NCBI RefSeq assembly: GCF_001425385.1 | Contig: NZ_LMQO01000008.1 | Span: 1 to 52,694, forward strand | Length of the DNA: 52,694 bases | Reading direction: 5' to 3' | DNA from: Sphingomonas sp. Leaf407 | GTDB taxonomy: Bacteria; Pseudomonadota; Alphaproteobacteria; Sphingomonadales; Sphingomonadaceae | Part shown: positions 1 through 8,793 of the stretch, in pieces | Layout: each line of letters starts with the position of its first letter | How positions within the stretch are numbered: the first letter of the stretch is position 1 | Translations under genes and position numbers: made by a program | The notes under the pieces: model-generated | What the model saw: only the letters and a program-made list of their open reading frames with translations | Databases searched by the model: none | What the model was told of the DNA's origin: nothing

Positions 1-23
1 GCGAGAAGTTCGGCGAGAGCATG

Positions 24-150
24 GCGAGAAGTTCGGCGAGAGCATGTATATCTTCGCCCAGCTCAAGATGGGCCGGCTGAGCGACGACGCGCGCGACCGC
101 TTCATGCGCGCGATCGAGGATATTCCCGAGATCACCGAAGCCTATACGCT
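24..150. repeat. Terminal direct overlap, identical to 52568-52694 (circular molecule)
   Basis: The 127 bases at 24-150 match the last 127 bases of the window exactly, with an offset of 52544. This is what a circular molecule looks like when assembled as a linear contig. The unique circle would be about 52,544 bp. Bases 1-23 are a second tandem copy of 24-46 and are absent from the other end. Confidence 0.9.
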
Positions 151-319
151 GTTCGGCGAGATGGACGTGATGCTGAAGGTGCTGGCACCCAGTATGGGCT
201 GGTATCAGAATTTCACCTTCCGCACGCTGCTGCGGCTGCCCGGCGTCGAGGATATTCGCTCGATCGCCACCCTGTCCGAAGTGAAATGCACCCACCGGCT
301 GCCGCTGCCCGCCGCATGA
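26..319 (+). CDS. Lrp/AsnC-family regulator, C-terminal part (continues from 52390-52694)
   Basis: This is the C-terminal effector-binding (RAM/ACT-like) half of an Lrp/AsnC transcriptional regulator. The N-terminal winged-helix half lies at the other end of the window. Joining the two through the shared 127-base overlap gives one uninterrupted protein of 157 residues, a normal size for the family. The Met codon at 44 is internal (residue 67) and is not a start. The stop is at 317-319. In the family this domain builds the octamer and binds an amino-acid effector. The M61 peptidase gene follows 124 bases downstream on the same strand. Bases 1-23 duplicate 24-46 and would break the frame if real; the copy at the other end lacks them, so I treat them as an end artefact. 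Confidence 0.88.
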   Translation, partial: EKFGESMYIFAQLKMGRLSDDARDRFMRAIEDIPEITEAYTLFGEMDVMLKVLAPSMGWYQNFTFRTLLRLPGVEDIRSIATLSEVKCTHRLPLPAA

Positions 320-442
320 CATGCCGCCGCCGGGGCGGTTGCCGCGAATAGGCTATGCACGTCCCCGCGCGAAACGCGCCGCGCGCGACCGGATTTCGCG
401 GGCGTGGCGCGCTAGGCTGATCGCCGGAACGAGGGAGGCGGC

Positions 443-2167
443 ATGATGGCTCGAAGAATGCGCAGGGGTATGGCACTGGGATCGGTGCTGCTGCTGACCG
501 GCGCGACCGCCCCCGACGGCGCGGGCGAGCCGCGTCTGGTCGTCCTGCTCGCCCCCGGTGCGCCCGACGCGGCGCGGCACGTGCCGTTCGTCGACGTGAC
601 GCTGGAGGCGCAGGCGATGCACGCCGCGCCGGGCGACGCGCTGTTCGAACTGCCGCTGGTCGCCAGTACCGTGGTGACGAGCGGGCGGGACCTGCGCGCG
701 CTGACGCTGGCCGATGCGCAAGGGCCGATCCCGGTGACGACGCAGGACGTGGCGCAGGACGGGTCGAACACCGTCCGCCGCTGGCGCGCGGGGCGCGCGG
801 TCGACGGGGTGGTGACGGTGCGCTACCGCGTGCCGATCGACGCGGCGGCACCGCCGCTCGCGCTGCCGCAATATGAGATGCGGACCGAGGGCGGCACCTT
901 CTCGGCAGCGGGCAGCGCCTTCCTGCTGCTGCCGACCGACGGCAAGCCGCGCCGGGCGGAGGTGCGGTGGGACTTCGCGGGCTATGGCGCGTCCGGCGTG
1001 GGGGCGTCGAGCTTCGGCATGGGTCATGCCCTCACCCCTGCCGCGATCCCGGCGCAGCGACTGGCATCGGCCTATTACATGGGCGGCCGCCCCGGCGTGA
1101 CCGGGCCGGAGCGCGACGGCTTCTTCGCCGCGTGGCAGGGGGAGCCGCCGTTCGCCATGGCCCCGCTGATGGGCTGGGCCGCCGCGCTGCACCGCTATTA
1201 CGGCGGCTTCTTCGGCTATGCCCCGCCGCGGTTCGGCGTGTTCGGGCGGACCAACACGCGCAACCCGGGCAGCGGCATCGGGCTGACCGACAGCTTCGCC
1301 TATACGTTCAACGCCACGTCGAAACCCGACGACCTGCGCACGCTGCTGGCGCACGAGATGCTGCATAGCTGGGTCAATTCGCTCGACGGGTCGATGGACG
1401 CGGCGGGCGGGCTCGACCGGTCGTGGTTCGGCGAGGGGCTGGCGGTACATTACCAGCGGGCGCTGCCGTATCGCGCGGGCATGATCTCGGCGGCGGATTT
1501 CCTGACCGACCTCAACGAAACGGCTGCGCGCTACTATACCAACATCAAGATCGCGACGCCCAATGCGGCGATCGCGGACGGCTTCTGGCGCGACACGCGG
1601 GTGCGCGTCCTGCCCTATGATCGCGGATCGCTGTATTTCGATACGGTCGATGCGCGCATCCGGGCGCGCTCGGGCGGGCGGCGCTCGCTCGACGACATCG
1701 TACGGACGATGCTGCGCACCCGGCGGGACGGCGGCAAGATGGACGAGGCGCTGTACCGGTCGCTGCTGGCAAAGGAACTGGGGCCAGGCGGGATCGCCGA
1801 TCTCGATGCGATGCTCGGCGGGGCGACGATCCTGCCGCCGTCCGACGCCTATGGACCGCGCTTCCGCCGGGTGATCCGGCCGCTCAGGCGCTATGATCTG
1901 GGGTTCGACATGGCCTCGCTCCAGAGCAGGCCCCGGATCGTGCGCGGCCTGAAACCGGGGTCGAACGCCGCCGTCGCGGGACTGCGCGAGGGCGACGAAA
2001 TACAGAACGGCTTTCCGCAGGATGCGCTGCAGGGCGATCAGCAGGCCTATGTCACGCTGGACGTCGCACGGGCGGGGCGGACGTTCCAGCTCCGCTACCG
2101 GCCGAGGGGCGAAACGGTCGATGCGTATCAATGGGTGATGGCCGGTCCGCCGCGACGCCCACGATAG
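443..2167 (+). CDS. M61-type zinc metallopeptidase with C-terminal PDZ-like region
   Basis: The 574-residue product has an N-terminal signal-like hydrophobic stretch and a beta-rich N-terminal region. It carries a zinc metallopeptidase motif HEMLH at about 304-308, with a downstream Glu in WFGEGLA (about residue 331). This fits the gluzincin layout of the M61 glycyl-aminopeptidase family. The C-terminal 100 residues resemble a PDZ-like substrate module (GLKPGSNAAVAGLREGDEI). It is probably periplasmic and trims peptides. The start is chosen for the strong purine-rich GAGGGAGG just upstream. It follows the lrp gene by 124 bases on the same strand once the circle is closed, which links it to the peptidase-rich island. 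Some M61-like proteins are poorly characterised, so the substrate is unknown. Confidence 0.82.
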   Translation: MMARRMRRGMALGSVLLLTGATAPDGAGEPRLVVLLAPGAPDAARHVPFVDVTLEAQAMHAAPGDALFELPLVASTVVTSGRDLRALTLADAQGPIPVTTQDVAQDGSNTVRRWRAGRAVDGVVTVRYRVPIDAAAPPLALPQYEMRTEGGTFSAAGSAFLLLPTDGKPRRAEVRWDFAGYGASGVGASSFGMGHALTPAAIPAQRLASAYYMGGRPGVTGPERDGFFAAWQGEPPFAMAPLMGWAAALHRYYGGFFGYAPPRFGVFGRTNTRNPGSGIGLTDSFAYTFNATSKPDDLRTLLAHEMLHSWVNSLDGSMDAAGGLDRSWFGEGLAVHYQRALPYRAGMISAADFLTDLNETAARYYTNIKIATPNAAIADGFWRDTRVRVLPYDRGSLYFDTVDARIRARSGGRRSLDDIVRTMLRTRRDGGKMDEALYRSLLAKELGPGGIADLDAMLGGATILPPSDAYGPRFRRVIRPLRRYDLGFDMASLQSRPRIVRGLKPGSNAAVAGLREGDEIQNGFPQDALQGDQQAYVTLDVARAGRTFQLRYRPRGETVDAYQWVMAGPPRRPR

Positions 2168-2183
2168 GCGCGACACGACCCGT

Positions 2184-3467
2184 TCAGGGGACGGAAGCCG
2201 CCGGCGCGCCGCGTGGCCGCAGGACGTACAGCGCCAGCAGGCATCCGACGACCGGCAGCAGCAGGACGCCGACCATCAGGTCCGGCCCGTCCGGCGCGGA
2301 CGTCATCGGCGATGTCGTCAGGGCGACCATCGTGCCCGACACCAGATTGCCGATTGCCGCGGCGGATTTGAGCGTCGTCAGGAACAGGCCGACGGGGGTC
2401 GCCTCGTTGGTATCCCCGCTGGTTTCCGGTCGCTGGGCGGCAAGCGCGAGCATCGCCCAGAGCGCGAGGTTCGTCGCGGCCAGCGCCATGCCCAGCAGCA
2501 TCAGCAACACGGTGCCGCCGATCCCGCGCGAGGCGATCACCAGCCCCAGCATCGCGACGATCGTCATCGCATGGCCGATACGGGCGATCACGATCGGCGG
2601 CAGCCGGCGCGACAGCGCCATCCACCCCGGCAGCGAGAGCGACTGGCCGAGCGTGATCGTCGCCAGCGCCGGCCCCGCCCAACCCGCATCCTGATGCACC
2701 GCCTGTCCGAAGAACGGCAGCGTGCGCAGGAACAGCGGCACGATCCCCGCCTGAACGGCGGCCACCAGCAGCGTGCGGCGAAACGGGCCATGCCGCCACA
2801 GGGCACGCAGGCGGCCGCCCCGCGATACCGGCAGCGGGTTCGTACACGCCGCCGGCCCGCCCAGATGCCGTGTCGCGAACCACGCGGTGGCCAGCGTCGC
2901 GACATAGATCGCCCCGCCAACCAGCGCCCCGGTGGCAAAGGCCGCCTGCCGCGCGGCGGCGCCGGCCGGCGCGAGGCTCCAGGTCGAGGCGAGCGCGACC
3001 AGCGCCGCGCCGCACGCGCTGAAGATCAGCCGGTATCCCGACACCGACGTCGCATCGCGCGGCGTCCGCGCGACCCGCACCAGCAGCGTGTTATGGCCGA
3101 CGTCGCACAGCGAATAGCCGATGCGGCACAACAGGATCGCCGCCGCGATGGCCGCCGGCCGGTCGAGCGCGAACACCAGCCAGAAGCCGATCGCGCACAT
3201 CGGCGCGCCCATCACGATCAACCGGCCCAACCGGTCGCCGCCGCCGCGCGCATCCGCCCACAGCGCCACGGCCAGATCGAACAGCGCATCCCACAACAGC
3301 GTCGCCGCCAGCAGGCTGCCCGCCACCAGCGGCGGCAACCCGGCGATCGACACCAGATAGAACAGCATGAAATTCTCGAAGCTGGTCCACACCACGCTCT
3401 TGCCGAGATTGCCGATGCTGTAGCCCAATTTGGTCGGCAACGAAGCGGGCGCGGGCGGGGACGGCAT
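2184..3467 (-). CDS. GPH-family (MelB-like) MFS transporter
   Basis: This 427-residue, strongly hydrophobic protein has about 12 predicted membrane segments. The N-terminus, LPTKLGYSIGNLGKSVVW, followed by an early Asp-containing segment (LLWDALFDLAVALWADA), is typical of glycoside-pentoside-hexuronide:cation symporters. It should import a sugar or glycoside across the inner membrane, coupled to H+ or Na+. It is divergent from the ROK regulator gene across a 65-base promoter region and ends 17 bases from the convergent M61 gene. Together with the adjacent ROK regulator, TonB receptor and phosphodiesterase it looks like one uptake module. The substrate cannot be read from sequence; a glycosylated or glycerophospho compound is my inference. 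Confidence 0.75.
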   Translation of the reverse strand: MPSPPAPASLPTKLGYSIGNLGKSVVWTSFENFMLFYLVSIAGLPPLVAGSLLAATLLWDALFDLAVALWADARGGGDRLGRLIVMGAPMCAIGFWLVFALDRPAAIAAAILLCRIGYSLCDVGHNTLLVRVARTPRDATSVSGYRLIFSACGAALVALASTWSLAPAGAAARQAAFATGALVGGAIYVATLATAWFATRHLGGPAACTNPLPVSRGGRLRALWRHGPFRRTLLVAAVQAGIVPLFLRTLPFFGQAVHQDAGWAGPALATITLGQSLSLPGWMALSRRLPPIVIARIGHAMTIVAMLGLVIASRGIGGTVLLMLLGMALAATNLALWAMLALAAQRPETSGDTNEATPVGLFLTTLKSAAAIGNLVSGTMVALTTSPMTSAPDGPDLMVGVLLLPVVGCLLALYVLRPRGAPAASVP

Positions 3468-3496
3468 GGCGACGATCCATACCCCGGCGCGATTTC

Positions 3497-3522
3497 ATTT
3501 ATTTGACATTTTGCAACTATAT
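3497..3522. promoter_or_regulatory. Candidate ROK operator in the transporter/ROK divergent promoter
   Basis: The half-sites ATTTATTTG (3497-3505) and CAACTATAT (3514-3522) form an imperfect inverted repeat in an AT-rich island between the two divergent genes. The half-site resembles those in the dyad at 4670-4691 ahead of the TonB receptor. The spacing differs (8 versus 4 bases), so this is only a candidate. Confidence 0.3.
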
Positions 3523-3532
3523 TGACCGTTCC

Positions 3533-4675
3533 ATGTCGCGACCGCACCGCCCGCCGATCCCGCTCAGCGAACCGCAACGCCGCGTGTTGATGCAGCTTCG
3601 GATCGACGGCACCGCGCCGCGCACGCATCTGGCCCGGGCGCTCGACATGAACGGCGCGACGATGACCCGGCTGACGCAGTCGCTGCTGGCGCTGGGACTG
3701 ATCGAGGAGTTGGAATCGCCCGAAGCGGTCGCGCGCGGCCGGCCGATGGTGCCGCTGACCGTGTCGGGCCACGGGGCATGGGCGATCGGCGCGACGCCGC
3801 ATCCGGGATGGCTGGAACTGGTGCTGGTGGATTTTCGCGGCCGGCCGATCGTCCACGACGCGACGCCGTTCGACAGCCCCGATCCGCATGTCTTCGCCCG
3901 CGCGGTCGAGGCGCGGTTGCAGGTGCTGGCGGCATCGCACGGCTTCATGCGCGGCAAGTTCCTTGGGCTGGGCGTCGCGGTGCCGGGCTATGCGCTGCGC
4001 GGCGACCGCAACCGCCGGGCGGTGGTCGATCGCGTCGCGGGATGGGACGACGTGCCGCTGGCCGACATCATGGGCGACGCGCTGGGCATGCCGGTGTGGA
4101 TCGAGAATGACGCGAGCGTCGCCGCGCTCGCCGAATTCTATCAGGACGGGATCATCGGCCGGTATCGATCGGTGCTGACGCTGTTCCTGGGGCACGGCAT
4201 CGGCGGCGGCCTGGTCGCCGAGCGCGACCTGTTTCTGGGCGAACACGGCAATGCCGGCGAGGTCGGACGGCTGTTCCCCGCCGATCGCGACCGGCCATCG
4301 GGCATCGACCTGCTGCGGACGTTCCAGGACGAAGGGGTCGCGGTCGATTCGCTGGCGGAGATCGATGCGCTGATGGAAACGCACCGACCGATCATCGATC
4401 GCTGGACCCGGCGGGTGATCGACCAACTGGAACAGGCGGTGCTGAGCGGCATCGTCTGGCTCGATCCCGGCGCGATCGTCGTGTCGGGCGCGCTGCCGCT
4501 GCCGCTGTTGCGCACCATCGCGCAGGGGCTGGACGAAATCGGCCGCAACCGGAGCGATCGGTATCGCGCGATGCTGCCGCCCGTCCTGGCATCCCCCATC
4601 GGCAGCAAGGCGGTGGTGATCGGCGCGGCGATGATTCCGATCCATGCCGTGACCACGCAACAACCGGCGATTTAA
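3533..4675 (+). CDS. ROK-family transcriptional regulator
   Basis: This 380-residue protein has an N-terminal winged helix-turn-helix (about residues 12-65, with ...RTHLARALDMNGATMTRLTQSLLALGLIEE) followed by a ROK sugar-kinase fold. The C-terminal part shows the ROK signatures GLGVAVPGY, ENDASVAALAE and a glycine-rich FLGHGIGGGLV segment. Family members repress sugar-uptake genes and are relieved by a sugar or sugar phosphate. ATG 3533 is chosen because it places the helix-turn-helix normally; a TTG at 3503 would add a non-conserved leader. It lies between the divergent GPH transporter and the co-directional TonB receptor and probably controls both. The zinc-binding cysteine cluster common in ROK repressors is not evident. 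Confidence 0.85.
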   Translation: MSRPHRPPIPLSEPQRRVLMQLRIDGTAPRTHLARALDMNGATMTRLTQSLLALGLIEELESPEAVARGRPMVPLTVSGHGAWAIGATPHPGWLELVLVDFRGRPIVHDATPFDSPDPHVFARAVEARLQVLAASHGFMRGKFLGLGVAVPGYALRGDRNRRAVVDRVAGWDDVPLADIMGDALGMPVWIENDASVAALAEFYQDGIIGRYRSVLTLFLGHGIGGGLVAERDLFLGEHGNAGEVGRLFPADRDRPSGIDLLRTFQDEGVAVDSLAEIDALMETHRPIIDRWTRRVIDQLEQAVLSGIVWLDPGAIVVSGALPLPLLRTIAQGLDEIGRNRSDRYRAMLPPVLASPIGSKAVVIGAAMIPIHAVTTQQPAI

Positions 4676-4691
4676 TTGCGCGTAAGTAAAT
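4670..4691. promoter_or_regulatory. Candidate operator ahead of the TonB receptor
   Basis: A 22-base imperfect palindrome: ATTTAATTG, four bases (CGCG), TAAGTAAAT. It overlaps the ROK stop codon and lies 59 bases before the receptor start. The low GC content stands out from the surroundings. The likely ligand is the ROK protein encoded just upstream, by inference. Confidence 0.4.
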
Positions 4692-4749
4692 AAAACTGTC
4701 ATCCCCCACGGCCAAGGCGGCCGCCAATCGAACCACCGGGGGCTTCATC

Positions 4750-7260
4750 ATGCACACCAACTTCCTCGGCGGGGCCGCGCTGTTCGCGCTGCTCGCCGGC
4801 ACCACGCCGGCCGTGGCGCAAACGGCATCGGGCACGCCGGCCACCACCACCACGGACGATAGCGCGACCGACGACGCGCCGGCATCGGACATCATCGTCA
4901 CCGGATCGGCACGCCAGCAGCGCCGCTTCGACGTATCCTATGCGGTCAATTCGCTGAGCCAGACCGAAATCCAGAAGATCGCGCCCAAGAGCATGACCGA
5001 CCTGATCGGCACGCTGCCCGGCATCCATGCCGAGGCGACCGGCGGCGAGGTGCAGAACATCACCCGCGTGCGCGGTATCCCGACCGATCGCGGGTTCCTG
5101 TACTATCAGCAGGACGGCCTGCCGCTGTTCCAGGAACTGGACGGCTATTTCTTCAACCAGGGCGACGGCATGAACCGGCTCGACCTGATGACCGACCGGG
5201 TCGAGGTCGTGCGCGGCGGCCCGGCGCCGATCTATGCCAGCACGGCGGCGGCGATCGCCAACGTCATCACCGTCACCGGCACCGCGACCACGCGCGGCAA
5301 GGCGCAACTGACGCTGGGCGATACCGGGCTGTACCGGCTCGACGCCTATCAGGCGGGGCCGGTGTCGGACGACACCTATTATGCGGTCGGCGGCTTCCTG
5401 CGCCATCATGACGGCTATCGCGATTCAGGCTTTCCGTCGGATCGCGGCGGGCAGATTCGCGCGAACCTGCGCCACGATCTCGCCAACGGCTTCGTCAAGC
5501 TGTCGGCACAATATACCGACGACCACAACCTGTTCTATCTGTCGATCCCGACCGCCGATCCGCGCAATCCGTCGGTCAGCCTCGACCCCTATATCGATTA
5601 TTTCACCGGCACGCTGAACAGCCCGGCGCTGCGCGACGTGAACATCAAGTACCGCGACGGCGCGGGCGTGCTCCAGAACCAGCGCGGCGACCTGTCGAAC
5701 GGGCGGCACCTGCGCTTCGGCAATGTCGCGCTGACCTATGAAGGCGATTTCGGCGACTGGCACGTCTCGGCCAAGGGCGGGGTGACGCGGGGCAAGCTGC
5801 ATTTCGACGCCTTTTACTCCACCTCCAACCCGGTCGACGCGACGACCTTCGCCAGCAACTACCGCGCCGCCGCGACCACCGCGTTCGGGGCGAATGTCGC
5901 CCGGCTCGGCTACAGCGTCGCCGGCACCGCCGGGCAGAGCGCCTACAACCCCGCCGCCGATTCGGGGCTGGTGATGCAGGCGCAATACCGCTCGGTCGAG
6001 AACGACTTCCATTCGACGCAGGGCGATGTGTCGGTGACGCGCCGGTTCGACACCGCAATCGGCACGCATGACCTGCGCGCCGGCGTCTATGGCTCGCTGT
6101 GGGGGCAGACGACGTTCAATGCGTACCAGAACCTGCTGGTCGAGGTGAAGTCGCGCCCGCGCACGCTCGACCTCGCCGCCTATGACGCCGGCGGCGCCGT
6201 GCTGGGCTATGTCACCGATCACGGCGCGCTGGCCAATGCCGCGACGCTGGGCGGCGGCGGTGCCGATGGGCAGCTCGTCGCGCTGTATGGCACCGACACC
6301 TGGGACGTGACCGACCGGCTGCGCATCGATGCCGGCGTCCGCCACGAATGGTACAGCTACGACGGGTTCGGCCGGCTGAGCGCTGCCTATAACCTCGGCG
6401 ATCCGACGACGCTGGCCGATAATGCCACGCGCGGCTTCACCGGGGCGATCGGCACGCTGAAACTGAAGCAGCAGGCGACCAACTGGACGGTCGGCGCCAA
6501 TTACGACGCGACCGGCAACATCGGCGCGTATCTGCGCGCGTCGCAACTCGAAGTGCCGCCCAATACCACGATCACGCTGAACTATCCCACCGCCGCGATC
6601 GTCGCGACCAAGGCGAAGCTGTACGAGGCGGGCGTGAAATTCGCCGCCGGCCGCTCCTATCTCTACGTCACCGGCTTCTACACGCGGTTCGATCCGCTCA
6701 ACGCCAGCTTCGCCGCGTTCAACCCGGCGACCGGTCGCGCCGATCAGGTGACGAACTTCATCGGCACCGCCGAGACCAAGGGGCTGGAAGCCGACGGCCA
6801 GCTCCGCCTCGCCGGCCCCGTCTCGCTCGCCGGATCGGTGACGTTCCAGAACCCGCGCTACCTGAACTTCAGCAGCAACACCGGCGCCGACGGCAGCCGG
6901 GCGAGCGGCAAGCAGATCATCCGCGAACCCAAGCTGTTCCTGAACGTGCGCCCGACCATCGACTTCGACGTCAGCGGCGCGGCGGTCAGCGTCTATGGCC
7001 GCTATGATTATGTCAGCCGGCGCTATACCGATTTCTTCAACAGCACGGCGCTGCCCGCCTATGGCGCGTTCGGGCTGGGCGCGACGGCGAGCAGCGGCGA
7101 CTGGCAGGTGCAGCTCGTCGGCGACAACATCACCAACGCGCACGGCTTTACCGAGGGGAACACCGCCGGCGACCGCTTCGGGCAGGGTGTGCCGACCGCC
7201 ATCTTCGGGCGGCCGCTGTTCGGTCGCAACCTGCGCCTGATCGTGAGCCGCAAGTGGTGA
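4750..7260 (+). CDS. TonB-dependent outer-membrane receptor (ROK-linked)
   Basis: This 836-residue protein begins with a signal peptide (HTNFLGGAALFALLAGTTPAVAQ). A TonB-box-like segment (DIIVTGSA) and a plug domain follow (about residues 55-175, including LPGIHAE, RVRGIPTDRG, DRVEVVRGGPAPIY). The rest is a long beta-barrel ending in an aromatic residue (VSRKW), as needed for BamA recognition. It transports a bulky substrate across the outer membrane using TonB energy. It sits 75 bases after the ROK regulator with a palindrome in between, and its stop overlaps the start of the phosphodiesterase, so the two are translated together. The plug lacks obvious siderophore-specific features; glycerophosphodiester or glycoside uptake is suggested only by the neighbours. 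Confidence 0.9.
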   Translation: MHTNFLGGAALFALLAGTTPAVAQTASGTPATTTTDDSATDDAPASDIIVTGSARQQRRFDVSYAVNSLSQTEIQKIAPKSMTDLIGTLPGIHAEATGGEVQNITRVRGIPTDRGFLYYQQDGLPLFQELDGYFFNQGDGMNRLDLMTDRVEVVRGGPAPIYASTAAAIANVITVTGTATTRGKAQLTLGDTGLYRLDAYQAGPVSDDTYYAVGGFLRHHDGYRDSGFPSDRGGQIRANLRHDLANGFVKLSAQYTDDHNLFYLSIPTADPRNPSVSLDPYIDYFTGTLNSPALRDVNIKYRDGAGVLQNQRGDLSNGRHLRFGNVALTYEGDFGDWHVSAKGGVTRGKLHFDAFYSTSNPVDATTFASNYRAAATTAFGANVARLGYSVAGTAGQSAYNPAADSGLVMQAQYRSVENDFHSTQGDVSVTRRFDTAIGTHDLRAGVYGSLWGQTTFNAYQNLLVEVKSRPRTLDLAAYDAGGAVLGYVTDHGALANAATLGGGGADGQLVALYGTDTWDVTDRLRIDAGVRHEWYSYDGFGRLSAAYNLGDPTTLADNATRGFTGAIGTLKLKQQATNWTVGANYDATGNIGAYLRASQLEVPPNTTITLNYPTAAIVATKAKLYEAGVKFAAGRSYLYVTGFYTRFDPLNASFAAFNPATGRADQVTNFIGTAETKGLEADGQLRLAGPVSLAGSVTFQNPRYLNFSSNTGADGSRASGKQIIREPKLFLNVRPTIDFDVSGAAVSVYGRYDYVSRRYTDFFNSTALPAYGAFGLGATASSGDWQVQLVGDNITNAHGFTEGNTAGDRFGQGVPTAIFGRPLFGRNLRLIVSRKW

Positions 7261-8210
7261 TCCGCCCGTTGTTCGCCCCGCTCCTCGCCGGTATCGTCCT
7301 TGCCTGTGTCGCCACTTCGGCGGCGCAGGCGGGGCCGGCCGACACGATGCGCCGCATCGCCGATCCTAACGGCGGGATCATCGCCATCGCCCATCGCGGC
7401 TGCCATGCCGCCGCGCCGCGCCGGGGGCTGGGCACCGTGCCCGAAAACTCGCGTGCCGCGCTGCTGCGCTGTGCCGAGCTGGGCGTGGAGGTGATGGAAA
7501 CCGACGTGCGCCGCACCCGCGACGGCTATCTCGTCATGGTCCATGACGACAGCGTCGACCGGACGACCGATGGCACCGGCCGCGTCGCCGACCTGACGCT
7601 GGCGCAGATCCGCGCGCTGCGGCTGCGCGAGGACGAAGGCGGCGCGGGCGCGGCACCGACCGGCGAGCGCGTGCCGACGCTCGACGAACTGCTGGCGCTG
7701 GCCAGGGGGCGGATCGTCCTCAACCTCGACGTGAAGGATGCGATCTATGGCGAGGTCGTCGATGCCGTCGTCCGTGCCGGTGCTACCGACCGGGTGATCG
7801 TCAAGACCTTCGCCGGAATCGGATCGCCGCCGCTGGCGGCGATTGCGCCGTACGACCGCGTGCCCTTCGCGCCGATCCCGATCACCGGCGATCCGGCGGC
7901 GGGCGACATGCCGGCGATCATCCGGCGGCAGGCGGCGGGGCGGCGGCGGCCGATCGCGGTCGAACTGCCCCGGATGCCCTTGGCGAGCCTGCCGGCCAGC
8001 GTCGCGGCGGCCCGGCAGGCGGGCATCGCCGTCTGGGTGAACACGCTGTTCGAAGGCTTCGTCACCGGGCTGGGCGGCGACGCGGCGGCGGCGCGCGATC
8101 CCGACGCGGTCTGGGGACGACTGGCGAACGACGGTGTCCGCCTGTTCCAGACCGACGCAGTGGAAGCGCTGCTCGACTGGCGACAGACCTACGGCCGCGC
8201 CCGGCGGTAA
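7254..8210 (+). CDS. Periplasmic glycerophosphodiester phosphodiesterase
   Basis: This 318-residue protein has a signal peptide (to about residue 27) and a GDPD TIM-barrel. Family motifs are present: AHRGC near the N-terminus, PENS, METDVRRTRDGYLVMVHDD with the metal-binding acidic residues, and DRTTDGTGRV. The enzyme hydrolyses glycerophosphodiesters to sn-glycerol 3-phosphate and an alcohol. The GTG start overlaps the receptor stop, indicating translational coupling, so substrates entering through the receptor may be cleaved here in the periplasm. A second GTG at 7257 is an equally possible start. An insert at about 45-55 (AAPRRGLGTV) is slightly longer than in minimal GDPDs. Confidence 0.87.
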   Translation: MVIRPLFAPLLAGIVLACVATSAAQAGPADTMRRIADPNGGIIAIAHRGCHAAAPRRGLGTVPENSRAALLRCAELGVEVMETDVRRTRDGYLVMVHDDSVDRTTDGTGRVADLTLAQIRALRLREDEGGAGAAPTGERVPTLDELLALARGRIVLNLDVKDAIYGEVVDAVVRAGATDRVIVKTFAGIGSPPLAAIAPYDRVPFAPIPITGDPAAGDMPAIIRRQAAGRRRPIAVELPRMPLASLPASVAAARQAGIAVWVNTLFEGFVTGLGGDAAAARDPDAVWGRLANDGVRLFQTDAVEALLDWRQTYGRARR

Positions 8211-8229
8211 AACACGGGCAAGGCTGGCG

Positions 8230-8793
8230 TCACCGGGCGGCGGCAGCGGCGGCCAGCGCTCGGTAGAGCGTGGCATGGTGGCATTGGAGCAGCCGCGCGG
8301 CGTCCCGCACCGACGTACCCTCGCCCACCAGTCGTTCGCCCAGCGCGATCTGATCGGGCGTCAGCTTGGGGGGTCGGCCGAAGCGCACCCCCCTCGCCCG
8401 CGCCGCCGCCCGGCCGCTGCTGGTGCGCTGGTGGATCAGCTCGCGCTCGAACTCGGCGATGCCGGCGAACACGGTCAGCACCATGCGACCGGCGGGCGAG
8501 GTCGTGTCCGCCCAGGGCTCGGCCAGCGAGCGCAGCCCCGCCCCCGCCGCCTTCAGCGTCTCGGCAATGTCGAGCAGGTCGCGGGTGGAACGCGCCAGCC
8601 GGTCGAGCCGCGTCACCACCACCGTATCGTCGTCGCGCAACTGGTCGATCATCCGCGCCAGCTCGGGCCGGTCGCGCTTTGCGCCCGACACCTTCTCCTC
8701 GAAGGTCCGGCGGCAACCGGCTTCGGCCAGCGCGGCGCGTTGCAGCCGCAAATCCTGGTCGTCGGTCGAGACACGGGCATAGCCGATCAGCAT
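8230..8793 (-). CDS. Serine site-specific recombinase (resolvase/invertase)
   Basis: This 187-residue resolvase/invertase protein starts MLIGYARVST, with the nucleophilic serine at residue 9. It continues with the conserved VTRLDRLARSTRDLL segment, then FAGIAEFERELI, and a C-terminal helix-turn-helix (VRDAARLLQCHHATLYR). An upstream extension of the frame is not conserved, so ATG at 8793 is used. No transposase is present, so it more likely resolves plasmid multimers than belongs to an active Tn3-type element. The region just upstream contains several TGTCGC-type half-sites, consistent with a res locus. It ends 20 bases from the convergent phosphodiesterase gene. Confidence 0.9.
   Translation of the reverse strand: MLIGYARVSTDDQDLRLQRAALAEAGCRRTFEEKVSGAKRDRPELARMIDQLRDDDTVVVTRLDRLARSTRDLLDIAETLKAAGAGLRSLAEPWADTTSPAGRMVLTVFAGIAEFERELIHQRTSSGRAAARARGVRFGRPPKLTPDQIALGERLVGEGTSVRDAARLLQCHHATLYRALAAAAAAR

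Noticed and set aside
353..2176. A 607-codon open frame on the minus strand opposite the M61 gene
   Set aside because: It is Arg/Pro/Gln-rich without domain signatures; the opposite strand has a clear metallopeptidase with signal peptide and ribosome-binding site.
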